A stretch of 64,000 nt of DNA from Peribacillus simplex (lineage in GTDB: Bacteria > Bacillota > Bacilli > Bacillales > DSM-1321): positions 5,112,001 through 5,176,000 of the forward strand of contig NZ_CP126106.1 of the NCBI RefSeq assembly GCF_030123325.1, in the 5' to 3' direction. Under the pieces are notes generated by a model. It did not search any database, had not been told where the DNA came from, and was given only the letters and a program-made list of their open reading frames with translations. The position numbers were made by a program, and so were the translations under genes. Below, one piece after another: positions 49,545 to 59,051 of the stretch. Position 1 is the stretch's first letter, and each line of letters starts with the position of its first letter.

Positions 49545-52500
49545 CTATTTAGATTTTTTAACGGTAACTTTTGTTGCTTTTCCTGTATTGCCCGCTTTGT
49601 CTTTTGCTGAGACGTATAATGCGGATCCAGCTTTTTTCTTGCTGATTTTGATGGAGAAGTTCCCCTTACTATCAGCTTTTGCCGTTCCGATGTTTTTATT
49701 GCTGTACTTCACGGTTACGGTTGAACCGATTTCCGCTTTACCAGTTACTTTTGTTGCTTTGTCGTTTACTTCATTCACTTTCGGTGCACCTGGAGCGGTT
49801 TTATCTTTAACCGTTACTTTTGCCGCTTTTCCTGTATTGCCCGCTTTGTCTTTTGCTGAGACATATAATGCCGACCCTGCTTTTTTCTTGCTGATTTTAA
49901 TGGCGAAGTTCCCCTTTTTATCAGCGGTTGCAGTTCCGATGTTTTTATTGCTGTACTTCACGGTTACGCTTGAACCGATTTCCGCTTTACCAGTTACCGA
50001 TGTAGCTTTATCGCTTACTTCATTCACTTTCGGTGCATCTGGGGCTGTTTTATCGAGAACAGTCACGGTTGCCGCCTTGCTTTCACGTTTTGCTAAGTCT
50101 GTAGCTGTTACTGAAAGTTTAGTGCCGGCCTTTTGCTTGCTGATTTTCACTTTGAAATTCCCTTTGCTGTCCGTGTTACCTGAACCAATCACTTTTTTTG
50201 CACTATTTTTGATCGAGATTTTCATGTCCGCTTGTGATTGACCCGTTACATACGTATCTTTGTCACTTACAGCTTTAACAGTTGGTTTGTTAGGGGTTTC
50301 ACCCTTATTCACGAATACTTTGATTGAAGATACTGCTAGTTTGGAAGAATCAGAGATATTCACAGTAAGCTGCTGCGCAGCTTTTTGGACCGGAATGGTA
50401 ACGGTGAACATTCCGTTAGCTGCCGCCGTTCCTTTACCGAGCGTTTTGTTTCCGCTTTTCACTTCGATTACTGAACCTTTTTTAGCTGAACCGGTCAGTT
50501 TTGTTTGCGTATCCATAACAAGATTGACTTTAGCTTGTAAATCCACTGCACTAAGAGCGCTGTATGCATTCAGCCTTCCATATCCAGATACTAAATCTTT
50601 TCCGACAGGCAGTTCTTCTTCAGGGATTATGATTTCTCCATCTTCTGGTTGATAGTCCTCATAAGGATCTACATTATCTTCTTCTTCAAAAGCGACATAT
50701 TCCGATGTCTCATGAAGAATTTCCCTTACTTCATTCACTTTCAACCCAGGGTTTCCGGATAATAACAGAGCTGTAGCTGCCGCAACATGGGGAGCTGCCA
50801 TTGATGTACCATCCATGTAGGTAACATTCCCATTAGGCACAAGGCTCGGGATGCCTGTCCCTGGAGCTACCATGTCCAATTTCGATCCATAATTTGAATA
50901 ATCGGATACTAAATCAAGTGCATTGGTTGCACCGACGGATATGGCGTATTTAGATGATGCAGGATAAGAAAGACCCTCCATCCCATCATTACCGCTTGCT
51001 ACGACTACCATTACATTCTTGGCAGCGGCATGTTTCAAGGCATATTCAATCGTCCTGCTATATTCTCCGCCCAAGCTAAGGTTTATGACCTTTGCACCAT
51101 GATCCACGGCATATTTAATGCCTAGTGCAATTTTCTCATTGTCTCCAAATCCTGAAGAGTCCAAGACCTTCACTGGCATGATTTTAGCTACTGGATTGAT
51201 TCCTTGCATGGAATATCCATTATCCGCTTTGGCAGCGATGATTCCGGATACATGTGTCCCATGGCCATTGTCATCGATTGCTTTTTCTTTCTTATCGATG
51301 AAATTCTTACCTGACTCCATTTCAACGACACTCTGAAGATCTGCAAGTGAATCATCGACACCTGTGTCGATGACCGCTACCAATGTATCTTTTAAATTAC
51401 GTTTCTTAATAAGGTTCTGCAGTTTTTCGTTATCGATGTCCGCGCCCTTTACGCCTTCTTCCCCACCGGCGTTATCCAAAGACCATTGATACGGTGATTG
51501 AATGTCGGCAGAAAGTGCTTTGTACGTTTTTACCGGTTCGATATATTCCACTTCTGAAAGTTTTTCGATACCGGATAGTGCCGCCGTGCTCATTTTAGCT
51601 TGGTTCTTTAACTCCACTACATACATATCATCATACAGAACCTCTTGTTGCTTAGGTGCCGATAATGTTCCATATCCTTTTCCGCTTATCTTGGATTGGA
51701 CAGCGCTTAATGACTTCCCTGGTTTAAGTTTGACGATATATTTGTTCTTTACATTTTTCGAAGCCGGAAGTTCGATTCCCGCTTTGCTTGCGATATCGAC
51801 GATTCTTTCACCTGCAAGCTTATCAAGATTGATTTTCTTTGCAATGGCGTCCATATCCTTTTTCAATCCGGCTGGAGCGACGTCTGTCGACTTTTTGAAT
51901 AAGGCCTTAATCGCTTCTTGCTGCTTGTTGCTAATGACTGCCGTACTGCTTGCTCCATTTTCATTAAGATCCTCAATAAGGGGCTTAATCTCGACTAAGT
52001 GATTATAAACAGCTTCCCTTGCCGTTTTATTCCCGGCAAGATGAAGAGCCAGGAATGGCGAAGCTTTATAGTATAAAGAAGAAAGGGTGCGTCCCTCAGG
52101 TGACTTCGTGAGAACTTCATCTCTAAACACGCGGAGTGTTTTCAACATGGATTCTCCCGTTTTCTTATCGTTTACACTCACTTCAACCGGGCATGATTCG
52201 AGTTCCTCCCCTTCGTCCCCGGCAGATGGCGGCAATGTTACTGAATGCGCATTGATGGAGTATTCAGCTACATTTTCCGCATCCGGGATCGGATTTCCCT
52301 CATCATCCGTATCGCCGAAATATTCAACTTTAACATAATATGTGCCTTCCCAGGCATATGGGAAATCGACTACGGCTTTTTCATCAGGATAAGAAGAGAC
52401 CATATAATTGCTCTCATCTTTTTCTGCTTTTTCTTTATCTTGATATACGGAGATATTCAAGATTTTGTCCGAATTGACTTCGAACTCAATATGGGAGAAC

Positions 52501-52712
52501 TTTTGTATTTCTTCTGTTGTTGGACTGATTTGGTACCATTGAACATCCGGTTTTTCAAACTTTCCTTCCAGAGTGTCCCCATTTTTAATCGTTTTTACAT
52601 TTTCAACGGGTGTTGCAGTTGCAGCTTGAGAATTTAACGGAACCATCAAGCTGAAAATCAGTGCAAAAATTAGTGCACATGCCGTAATTCGACTCACATT
52701 CTTAAATTTCAC
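49545..52712 (-). CDS. Large secreted subtilisin-like (S8) protease with C-terminal Ig-like repeats
   Basis: This 1055-residue exported protein has a signal peptide (residues 1-30, ALIFALIFSLMVPLNSQA), a pre-peptidase region, a long helical insert and an S8 domain. The catalytic residues are Asp in VIDTGVDDS (near 448), His in NGHGTHVSG (near 486) and Ser in GTSMAAPH (near 634). The last 330 residues hold four tandem Ig-like modules of about 80-85 residues, lysine-rich, with the pattern VTGKAEIGSSVTVKYSN...KGNFAIKISKKKAG. The two final modules are nearly identical, a recent duplication. No LPXTG or S-layer motif is visible at the C-terminus. The role is probably extracellular protein breakdown or surface processing. 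Confidence 0.9.
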   Translation of the reverse strand: MKFKNVSRITACALIFALIFSLMVPLNSQAATATPVENVKTIKNGDTLEGKFEKPDVQWYQISPTTEEIQKFSHIEFEVNSDKILNISVYQDKEKAEKDESNYMVSSYPDEKAVVDFPYAWEGTYYVKVEYFGDTDDEGNPIPDAENVAEYSINAHSVTLPPSAGDEGEELESCPVEVSVNDKKTGESMLKTLRVFRDEVLTKSPEGRTLSSLYYKASPFLALHLAGNKTAREAVYNHLVEIKPLIEDLNENGASSTAVISNKQQEAIKALFKKSTDVAPAGLKKDMDAIAKKINLDKLAGERIVDIASKAGIELPASKNVKNKYIVKLKPGKSLSAVQSKISGKGYGTLSAPKQQEVLYDDMYVVELKNQAKMSTAALSGIEKLSEVEYIEPVKTYKALSADIQSPYQWSLDNAGGEEGVKGADIDNEKLQNLIKKRNLKDTLVAVIDTGVDDSLADLQSVVEMESGKNFIDKKEKAIDDNGHGTHVSGIIAAKADNGYSMQGINPVAKIMPVKVLDSSGFGDNEKIALGIKYAVDHGAKVINLSLGGEYSRTIEYALKHAAAKNVMVVVASGNDGMEGLSYPASSKYAISVGATNALDLVSDYSNYGSKLDMVAPGTGIPSLVPNGNVTYMDGTSMAAPHVAAATALLLSGNPGLKVNEVREILHETSEYVAFEEEDNVDPYEDYQPEDGEIIIPEEELPVGKDLVSGYGRLNAYSALSAVDLQAKVNLVMDTQTKLTGSAKKGSVIEVKSGNKTLGKGTAAANGMFTVTIPVQKAAQQLTVNISDSSKLAVSSIKVFVNKGETPNKPTVKAVSDKDTYVTGQSQADMKISIKNSAKKVIGSGNTDSKGNFKVKISKQKAGTKLSVTATDLAKRESKAATVTVLDKTAPDAPKVNEVSDKATSVTGKAEIGSSVTVKYSNKNIGTATADKKGNFAIKISKKKAGSALYVSAKDKAGNTGKAAKVTVKDKTAPGAPKVNEVNDKATKVTGKAEIGSTVTVKYSNKNIGTAKADSKGNFSIKISKKKAGSALYVSAKDKAGNTGKATKVTVKKSK

Positions 52713-53033
52713 GATTTCCCCTCCAATAATTGGTTAAAAAATAACAGTACTATACCAAACTATCACACTGTAAAATTATATCAACCAATTTTTTCCCTTT
52801 TTTATGTCAAATGCTTGATTTATTTGGCCATCAAGTCGAAAAATGATTCACATGTACCAATTAAGCAAGATATTTGAGCTCCCCATGGTCATCTCATGAC
52901 GATAGTCGTTTCCAACATTCGATAGATTCAAATCGGTGAAAATCCTAACATGACCTATTTCCTATGGCGATGACAGCGAAAAAAAGCTGCCCCAGCAGTA
53001 AAAATATCCGGGACAGCTTGCAATCATTTTTAT
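52713..53033. other. Intergenic region S8 protease / leuS with leuS terminator
   Basis: The protease promoter presumably lies at 52730-52900; no consensus is called. AAGCTG-CCC / GGG-CAGCTT at 52984-53019 is the leuS terminator on the minus strand. Confidence 0.6.
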
Positions 53034-55448
53034 TTAGTTTGCGACGATATTGACTAATTTGCCTGGTACGGCAATCACTTTACGAATGGTTTTCCCATCG
53101 ATTTGTTCTTTGATGGAATCATCACCCATCGCGATTTCTTCCAGTTTTTCTTTTGTGGTGTCAGTCGGCACCATTAATTTCGCTTTGACTTTTCCGTTGA
53201 TTTGGATGACGATTTCGACTTCGTTATCCACTAACTTCGCTTCGTCGAAAGCCGGCCATGTTCCGTACGTGATGCTTTCGGAATGGCCCAGTTTAGACCA
53301 AATTTCCTCAGCGATGTGCGGTGCAACTGGTGCAAGCAGCTTTACGAAGCCTTCGATATATACTTTAGGAAGCGAATCCGCTTTATAAGCATCATTAATG
53401 AATACCATCAATTGTGAAATCGCCGTATTGAATTTCAATTCCTCATAGTTCTCGGTCACTTTTTTAACCGTTTGATGATAGACTTTTTCGAGCTTGCCCG
53501 TGTCATCCGTTTCTGTCATCTTATCTGTGATCGTACCGTCATCGTTGACCAATAAACGCCAGATACGGTCAAGGAATCTGCGCGAACCGTCCAATCCGTT
53601 TGTGGACCAGGCAATCGAAGCATCCAATGGTCCCATGAACATTTCGTACATGCGAAGTGTATCGGCACCATGGCTTTCAACGATATCATCCGGGTTCACG
53701 ACATTCCCTTTGGATTTACTCATTTTTTCATTATTCTCGCCAAGGATCATTCCTTGGTTGAATAGGTTTTGGAATGGTTCCTTCGTTGGCACGACACCGA
53801 TATCATACAGGAATTTATGCCAGAAACGAGCGTAAAGCAAGTGAAGTACCGCATGCTCGGCGCCGCCGATATAAATGTCGACCGGCATCCATTCTTTTAA
53901 TTTTTCAGGATCTGCAAGTGCTTCCTTGTTGTTTGGATCGATATAACGTAGGAAGTACCAGCTGCTGCCTGCCCACTGTGGCATCGTGTTTGTCTCACGG
54001 CGCCCTTTCCGTCCGTTTTCATCCGTTACATTCACCCATTCCGATATGTTCGCAAGTGGTGATTCTCCTGTACCTGAAGGCTTGATGTCCGTAGCTTTCG
54101 GTAAAATCAATGGAAGATCTTCTTCCTTCATTGCAGACATCGTGCCGTCTTCCCAATGGATGATCGGAATCGGTTCACCCCAGTAACGCTGACGGCTGAA
54201 TAACCAATCGCGAAGGCGGTATGTTATTTTCTTCGTGCCGATTTCTTTTTCTTCCAGCCATTTTATCATGGTCGAAATAGCTTCTTCTTTATTCAATCCA
54301 TCAAGGAATTCCGAATTCACATGAAGTCCATCGCCTGTATATGCTTCACTTGTCACGTCTCCGCCAGCTACGACTTCCTTTATCGGCAAGTCGAACTTGA
54401 CTGCAAATTCATAATCACGCTCATCATGGGCAGGAACGGCCATGATTGCACCTGTTCCGTAGCTGATCAACACGTAATCGGCAATCCAGATCGGCATTTT
54501 CTCGCCGTTTACCGGGTTAATGGCATAAGCCCCCGTGAACACGCCTGATTTATCCTTTGCCAAGTCTGTTCTTTCCAAGTCGCTTTTATGTTTCACTTCA
54601 TCTAAATAGGCCTCAACTGCTGCCCTTTGATCAGCCGTCGTGATTTTATCGACAAACTGATGTTCAGGTGCCAATACGGCATATGTTGCACCGAATAACG
54701 TATCCGGACGAGTCGTGAACACCGTGAATATTTCATCAAAGCCATCGATATTGAATGTAACCTCCGCTCCCTCGGAACGGCCAATCCAGTTACGCTGCAT
54801 ATCCTTGATGTTTTCCGGCCAATCCACATCATTCAGATCGTCGATTAAGCGGTCTGCATACGCCGTGATACGAAGCATCCACTGTTTCATCGGACGGCGC
54901 TCGACCGGATGGCCCCCACGCTCACTTTTCCCATCGATGACTTCTTCGTTAGCCAATACCGTGCCAAGTGCCGGACACCAGTTAACGGCCACTTCATCAA
55001 TATATGCAAGGCCCTTTTCATATAATTTCAAGAAGATCCATTGCGTCCATTTGTAATAGTCTGGATCTGTCGTATTTATTTCGCGATCCCAGTCATAAGA
55101 AAAACCAAGGGCTTTGATTTGGCGGCGGAACGTGTTGATGTTGTGCTCCGTGAATTCAGCCGGATCATTTCCCGTGTCGATCGCATATTGCTCTGCAGGA
55201 AGTCCAAAAGCGTCCCAGCCGATCGGGTGCAATACATTATACCCCTGTGCCCGTTTCATCCGTGCCAAGATATCGCTTGCCGTATAACCTTCCGGGTGCC
55301 CTACATGAAGACCGGCCCCTGAAGGGTATGGGAACATATCCAGCGCGTAGAATTTGCGTTTGCCGCTTTCTTCACCCGTTTTGAATGTCTTATTGCCTTC
55401 CCAATACTTTTGCCATTTCGTTTCTATGCTTCTATGGTCAAAACTCAT
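53034..55448 (-). CDS. leuS: Leucyl-tRNA synthetase
   Basis: At 804 residues it has the exact length of the Bacillus enzyme. The ATP motif is seen as PYPSGAGLHVGHPEGYT and the KMSKS loop as NEKMSKSKGNVVNPDD. A CP1 editing domain lies between (TTRPDTLFGATY). It charges tRNA-Leu. The start is set by TAGGAGG. Expression is controlled by a T-box leader directly upstream. Confidence 0.97.
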   Translation of the reverse strand: MSFDHRSIETKWQKYWEGNKTFKTGEESGKRKFYALDMFPYPSGAGLHVGHPEGYTASDILARMKRAQGYNVLHPIGWDAFGLPAEQYAIDTGNDPAEFTEHNINTFRRQIKALGFSYDWDREINTTDPDYYKWTQWIFLKLYEKGLAYIDEVAVNWCPALGTVLANEEVIDGKSERGGHPVERRPMKQWMLRITAYADRLIDDLNDVDWPENIKDMQRNWIGRSEGAEVTFNIDGFDEIFTVFTTRPDTLFGATYAVLAPEHQFVDKITTADQRAAVEAYLDEVKHKSDLERTDLAKDKSGVFTGAYAINPVNGEKMPIWIADYVLISYGTGAIMAVPAHDERDYEFAVKFDLPIKEVVAGGDVTSEAYTGDGLHVNSEFLDGLNKEEAISTMIKWLEEKEIGTKKITYRLRDWLFSRQRYWGEPIPIIHWEDGTMSAMKEEDLPLILPKATDIKPSGTGESPLANISEWVNVTDENGRKGRRETNTMPQWAGSSWYFLRYIDPNNKEALADPEKLKEWMPVDIYIGGAEHAVLHLLYARFWHKFLYDIGVVPTKEPFQNLFNQGMILGENNEKMSKSKGNVVNPDDIVESHGADTLRMYEMFMGPLDASIAWSTNGLDGSRRFLDRIWRLLVNDDGTITDKMTETDDTGKLEKVYHQTVKKVTENYEELKFNTAISQLMVFINDAYKADSLPKVYIEGFVKLLAPVAPHIAEEIWSKLGHSESITYGTWPAFDEAKLVDNEVEIVIQINGKVKAKLMVPTDTTKEKLEEIAMGDDSIKEQIDGKTIRKVIAVPGKLVNIVAN

Positions 55449-55487
55449 ATGATTTCCTCCTAATTTCCGTATAAAAAAACAATAAAA

Positions 55488-55745
55488 AACCCCTCATCCC
55501 AAAATAGGGACGAGAGGATTATGTATATCTTCCCGCGGTACCACCCACATTGGCGATAGCTAAAATCCGCCCAGCTTAAAACATCCGTAACATGGATTAA
55601 AACGCCAGGCATTACTTTTCACCTTCACACCCGGGACTCCAAGGCGAGTTCACGACCATCCCAGGTTGACTTGCACCATCCGTCAACTCTCTATACTGGT
55701 TTAAACCGCTACTATTCCTCATCACAGTCTTTATGAGAATATTGC
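55488..55745 (-). promoter_or_regulatory. T-box leader of leuS
   Basis: On the minus strand the leader contains the T-box core GGGTGGTACCGCGG (55533-55547) and, further upstream, the specifier loop text GAACTC with CTC (leucine) at 55646-55648. It ends in the terminator CCTCTCGTCCC / GGGATGAGGGG with a T run (55488-55518). Uncharged tRNA-Leu should favour the antiterminator fold. The remainder of the region is otherwise empty. Confidence 0.95.
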
Positions 55746-55888
55746 ATTTTATTTTATTCTAGTCAATTTCACCGACAATTGCAATAGCCGTACATAAACA
55801 TTATCGACAGGTTTTTCATTATATATGCGAATTAAAGAAAAATTGTGCAAAAAAGGGAGCTATTCTTTCATAGCTCCCTTGCTTCCAT

Positions 55889-56152
55889 TTAATGTCGCAG
55901 TAAGATCATTTCATTCCTTAATTGATTCAACTGCTGCTTCATCCGCGAAAGCATTTCCCGTTGCTGGTCATTCGAACTGGCATACAATCGCTCCATATCC
56001 GTCAAAGCCTCTTCGATATACCTTTGCGAATTTTGAAATTGTTCATCATCATAATGCTCCTGCCGTGAGGCCTCGTTAAATTCATACTCTGCAAAATGGA
56101 GAGCCCCTTCACATTGCTCTAAAAAATGATCGACGGATTGTCTGGTTGCCAT
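55889..56152 (-). CDS. ytzC: DUF2524 family protein YtzC
   Basis: From ATG 56152 (GGAGAGGG site) it is 87 residues, near B. subtilis YtzC (89). It is highly helical and charged (QCEGALHFAEYEFNEASRQEHYDDEQF) with heptad-like leucine spacing at the end. In B. subtilis it lies in the same neighbourhood. Function is unknown. An upstream TTG would add 21 residues without a ribosome site. Confidence 0.8.
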   Translation of the reverse strand: MATRQSVDHFLEQCEGALHFAEYEFNEASRQEHYDDEQFQNSQRYIEEALTDMERLYASSNDQQREMLSRMKQQLNQLRNEMILLRH

Positions 56153-56248
56153 TTCAAACCCTCTCCTTCGCGTCTCATTTGGATGATTCGGAATCATCTT
56201 GTCTAGTTTGAGCAAATAACGGTTGGATTATCATTTTTTTTTGAGCAT

Positions 56249-56755
56249 TCATCCTTTATCCCAAAACTTCTCACCTTGATGGGAAATGAACTGCTCGATC
56301 CATTCAGCAAAGCCCATATGGAGTTTCTCGCCTTCTTCAAAATCATCGATATGGCCTTTTACCATTAAATACTCCTTATCGCCTTTAGCGACTGCTTCCC
56401 CATCGATGACGATATTATCTTGATAAATGCAGGCCACTTTATAGCATCCCTCGTAGGAATTTTCATATGTGTAATTAATAATATCATCCAGACTGTATAA
56501 ATCATTTTCCCCACCCGATTCCACATTATCGAACAGACGGCATCCATTGGTTATTTTTAAAAACTCCTTATAATCCTCGGGCAGAAGCAGTCCGGTTTTC
56601 TTTTCAAAGGAATGAATTTGTTCATCCGAAGCAGGTGAATTGAAGGTGCAAGTGGCTTTGTATATGAACCCATCTTCATTTACTTCGATCACCTGATTAT
56701 TTTCGGCTAATTTCTTTTTCATTTGATTAATCGCTTCTTCAACTTGACCGGTCAT
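56249..56755 (-). CDS. SMI1/KNR4-family protein
   Basis: From ATG 56755 (GGGAG nine bases upstream) it is 168 residues; an upstream start at 56785 is possible. The SMI1/KNR4 signature is present: SDEQIHSFEKKTGLLLPEDYKEFLKITNGCRLFD and the later GFAEWIEQFI. In bacteria such proteins are often immunity partners of contact-dependent or polymorphic toxins, but no toxin gene is nearby, so it may be a stand-alone member. Soluble. Confidence 0.75.
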   Translation of the reverse strand: MTGQVEEAINQMKKKLAENNQVIEVNEDGFIYKATCTFNSPASDEQIHSFEKKTGLLLPEDYKEFLKITNGCRLFDNVESGGENDLYSLDDIINYTYENSYEGCYKVACIYQDNIVIDGEAVAKGDKEYLMVKGHIDDFEEGEKLHMGFAEWIEQFISHQGEKFWDKG

Positions 56756-56923
56756 GTCCATCAGCTCCCGATTGGATATAGTCATTCAAAGATATACTGG
56801 AAATAGCAGCAAAATGTTTAGCCTTCAAGTATACAGTATACGCTTATTTTTCGAAAAAAGACCTAGCTGCGAGAATGTTGTATAATATATGTTGCTCTTT
56901 ATTTTATTTAGGAGGTTGCTGAT

Positions 56924-57883
56924 TTGATTCAAGCAAACCCGTTTATATATGCAACGGATAACAAACGATATCATACATGGAATTACCACCTGAGGGAACA
57001 TTTTGGACATAAGGTCTTTAAAGTTGCCCTGGATGGCGGTTTTGACTGTCCGAACCGTGATGGTACCGTCGCACATGGCGGCTGTACCTTCTGCAGTGCC
57101 TCAGGCTCTGGTGACTTTGCGGGCAACAGGGTTGAACCCCTCGACATCCAGTTTAAGCAGATCAGCGAACGGATGCATCATAAATGGAAAGATGGAAAAT
57201 ATATGGCCTATTTCCAAGCGTTCACGAATACGCATGCACCCGTGGCAGAGCTTCGCGAGAAATATGAAAGTGTATTGACCCAGGAGGGTGTCGTCGGACT
57301 CTCGATCGCGACACGCCCGGATTGCCTTCCAGATGATGTAGTCGAGTATTTAGCGGAATTGAACGAACGCACCTACCTTTGGGTGGAGCTTGGTCTCCAG
57401 ACCGTTCATGAAAAGACCGCAACGATGATCAACCGTGCCCACGACTTCGATTGCTACAAAGAAGGCGTCGATAAACTGCGCAAACACGGCATCCGCGTAT
57501 GCTCCCATATCATCAATGGCCTCCCTCAGGAAGATTACGGCATGATGATGGAAACAGCCCGTGAAGTCGCCAAACTCGATGTGCAGGGGATAAAGATCCA
57601 TTTACTTCATTTATTAAAAGGGACACCGATGGTCAAACAATACGAAAAAGGCCTGCTCGAGTTTCTTGACCGTGACGATTATGTCAGCCTGGTATGTGAC
57701 CAGCTCGAAATAATCCCTCCAGAAATGATCGTCCACCGCATTACGGGTGACGGTCCGATCGATTTGATGATCGGCCCAATGTGGAGCGTCAATAAATGGG
57801 ATGTCTTGAATGCCATTGACGCCGAATTGAAACGCCGCAACAGCTGGCAGGGAAAAAATCATCACACGGAGGTACAATCATGA
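56924..57883 (+). CDS. mnmL: Radical SAM enzyme YtqA (MnmL)
   Basis: This 319-residue TIGR01212-type protein starts at TTG eight or so bases after TAGGAGG. The cluster cysteines are in CPNRDGTVAHGGCTFC (C-x11-C-x2-C). The remaining radical SAM barrel is normal (GLSIATRPDCLPDDVVEYL). Recent work in Gram-positive bacteria places YtqA, renamed MnmL, in the alternative route to mnm5 modification of tRNA wobble uridine, with YtqB/MnmM. The gene overlaps mnmM by four bases (ATGA), matching a shared job. Confidence 0.88.
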   Translation: MIQANPFIYATDNKRYHTWNYHLREHFGHKVFKVALDGGFDCPNRDGTVAHGGCTFCSASGSGDFAGNRVEPLDIQFKQISERMHHKWKDGKYMAYFQAFTNTHAPVAELREKYESVLTQEGVVGLSIATRPDCLPDDVVEYLAELNERTYLWVELGLQTVHEKTATMINRAHDFDCYKEGVDKLRKHGIRVCSHIINGLPQEDYGMMMETAREVAKLDVQGIKIHLLHLLKGTPMVKQYEKGLLEFLDRDDYVSLVCDQLEIIPPEMIVHRITGDGPIDLMIGPMWSVNKWDVLNAIDAELKRRNSWQGKNHHTEVQS

Positions 57884-58452
57884 AGCTTGATCGAATTTTG
57901 CCTTTCGCCAGGATTCTGCTGGAAAAAGCGGTCCGCCCCGGGGATATAACCATAGATGGCACGATGGGCAACGGTTTTGATACGGCCTTTCTTGCAGGGC
58001 TTACAGGTGTAAACGGACATGTCTATAGTTTTGATATTCAGAAAGAAGCGCTCCATACCACAGCGGCGAAACTGGAAGCAGAAAATTTACAAGAGCGCTG
58101 CACTCTCATTCACGATGGGCATGAACATTTAAGCAAGTACATCAAGAATGAACATTCAGGAAAGGTCACGGGTGCCATTTTCAACCTAGGCTACCTTCCT
58201 GGCGGGAACAAATCAATCATCACCCAAGCAGATACGACGATATCAGCCATTGAACAGCTGTTCGAACTGCTTGCGCCTGAAGGCATCATCATCCTCGTCA
58301 TTTACCATGGTCATCCAGGGGGATCGGAAGAACGGGATGCATTGATGGATTATGTTGAGAACTTCCCTCAACAGAAAGCCCATATCCTGAAATACGGGTT
58401 CATCAACCAAGCAAACAATCCGCCATTCATTGTCGCGATTGAAAAGAGATGA
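57880..58452 (+). CDS. mnmM: tRNA wobble-uridine methyltransferase YtqB (MnmM)
   Basis: This 190-residue SAM-dependent methyltransferase has GDITIDGTMGNGFDTAFLA as the SAM loop, then IFNLGYLPGGNKSIITQ and ILVIYHGHPGG. MnmM methylates nm5(s2)U34 to mnm5(s2)U34 in several tRNAs. GGAGGT and the overlap with mnmL fix the start. A terminator (ACACCGTTCG / CGAACGGTGT) follows. Confidence 0.9.
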   Translation: MKLDRILPFARILLEKAVRPGDITIDGTMGNGFDTAFLAGLTGVNGHVYSFDIQKEALHTTAAKLEAENLQERCTLIHDGHEHLSKYIKNEHSGKVTGAIFNLGYLPGGNKSIITQADTTISAIEQLFELLAPEGIIILVIYHGHPGGSEERDALMDYVENFPQQKAHILKYGFINQANNPPFIVAIEKR

Positions 58453-58460
58453 GACTTTTG

Positions 58461-58490
58461 ACACCGTTCGATACGAACGGTGTTTTTTTA
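58461..58490 (+). terminator. Terminator of mnmL-mnmM
   Basis: ACACCGTTCG / CGAACGGTGT, ten pairs and a short loop, then a run of T. Confidence 0.93.
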
Positions 58491-58587
58491 AAACAACTTG
58501 CATGCAGCAGAATTACCAATCATAACTTTTTGAATTTTTAGTCTATAATGATTATAATGATAAAAATTAGATAAGAGGGTGCAGAAA

Positions 58588-58983
58588 ATGGAACATTTGC
58601 CTACTTCATTACTGACGGATATATTGACTGAAAACATCAAAAGGGATTCAAGTGAGCAATACGGGGATTTTGTCAGCTCGCTTAACTCGTTGACAGAAAA
58701 ACAAAGAACCATGGAGGACCTCAAACAATTCGATCATCAGTTTGATAAATTCCTGCCACAGCTTGATTTAATGATTTCCACCCAAAACCATGAAGCGATC
58801 ATGAATATGAAAGCGACGCTTTTGGACCTATTCGCCAATGACTTGACCTTCAAATCCATTTATCTTCTATCGACCGCATTATCCAATAAAAAAGAACTTA
58901 CACATTTAAACCAATTTATGTATCCGGTTACTTTCTGGGCACCGGTCATCAAATCGAACGAAATGCTTAAAAACGCAGGCTGA
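58588..58983 (+). CDS. Hypothetical helical protein
   Basis: From ATG 58588 (AGAGGGTG site) it is 131 residues, soluble and mostly helical, without cysteines or recognised motifs. It opens MEHLPTSLLTDILTENIKRD. It occupies the place where B. subtilis carries ytpB, but shows no similarity to a terpene synthase. A perfect terminator follows (58992-59026). Function unknown. Confidence 0.72.
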   Translation: MEHLPTSLLTDILTENIKRDSSEQYGDFVSSLNSLTEKQRTMEDLKQFDHQFDKFLPQLDLMISTQNHEAIMNMKATLLDLFANDLTFKSIYLLSTALSNKKELTHLNQFMYPVTFWAPVIKSNEMLKNAG

Positions 58984-58991
58984 TCCAAATA

Positions 58992-59026
58992 AAAAAGCTG
59001 CCGAGATCTATCTTCGGCAGCTTTTT
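58992..59026. terminator. Bidirectional terminator
   Basis: AAAAAGCTGCCGA / TCGGCAGCTTTTT between converging genes. Confidence 0.93.
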
Positions 59027-59051
59027 CATTTATCGTGACAGTATGTACTGA

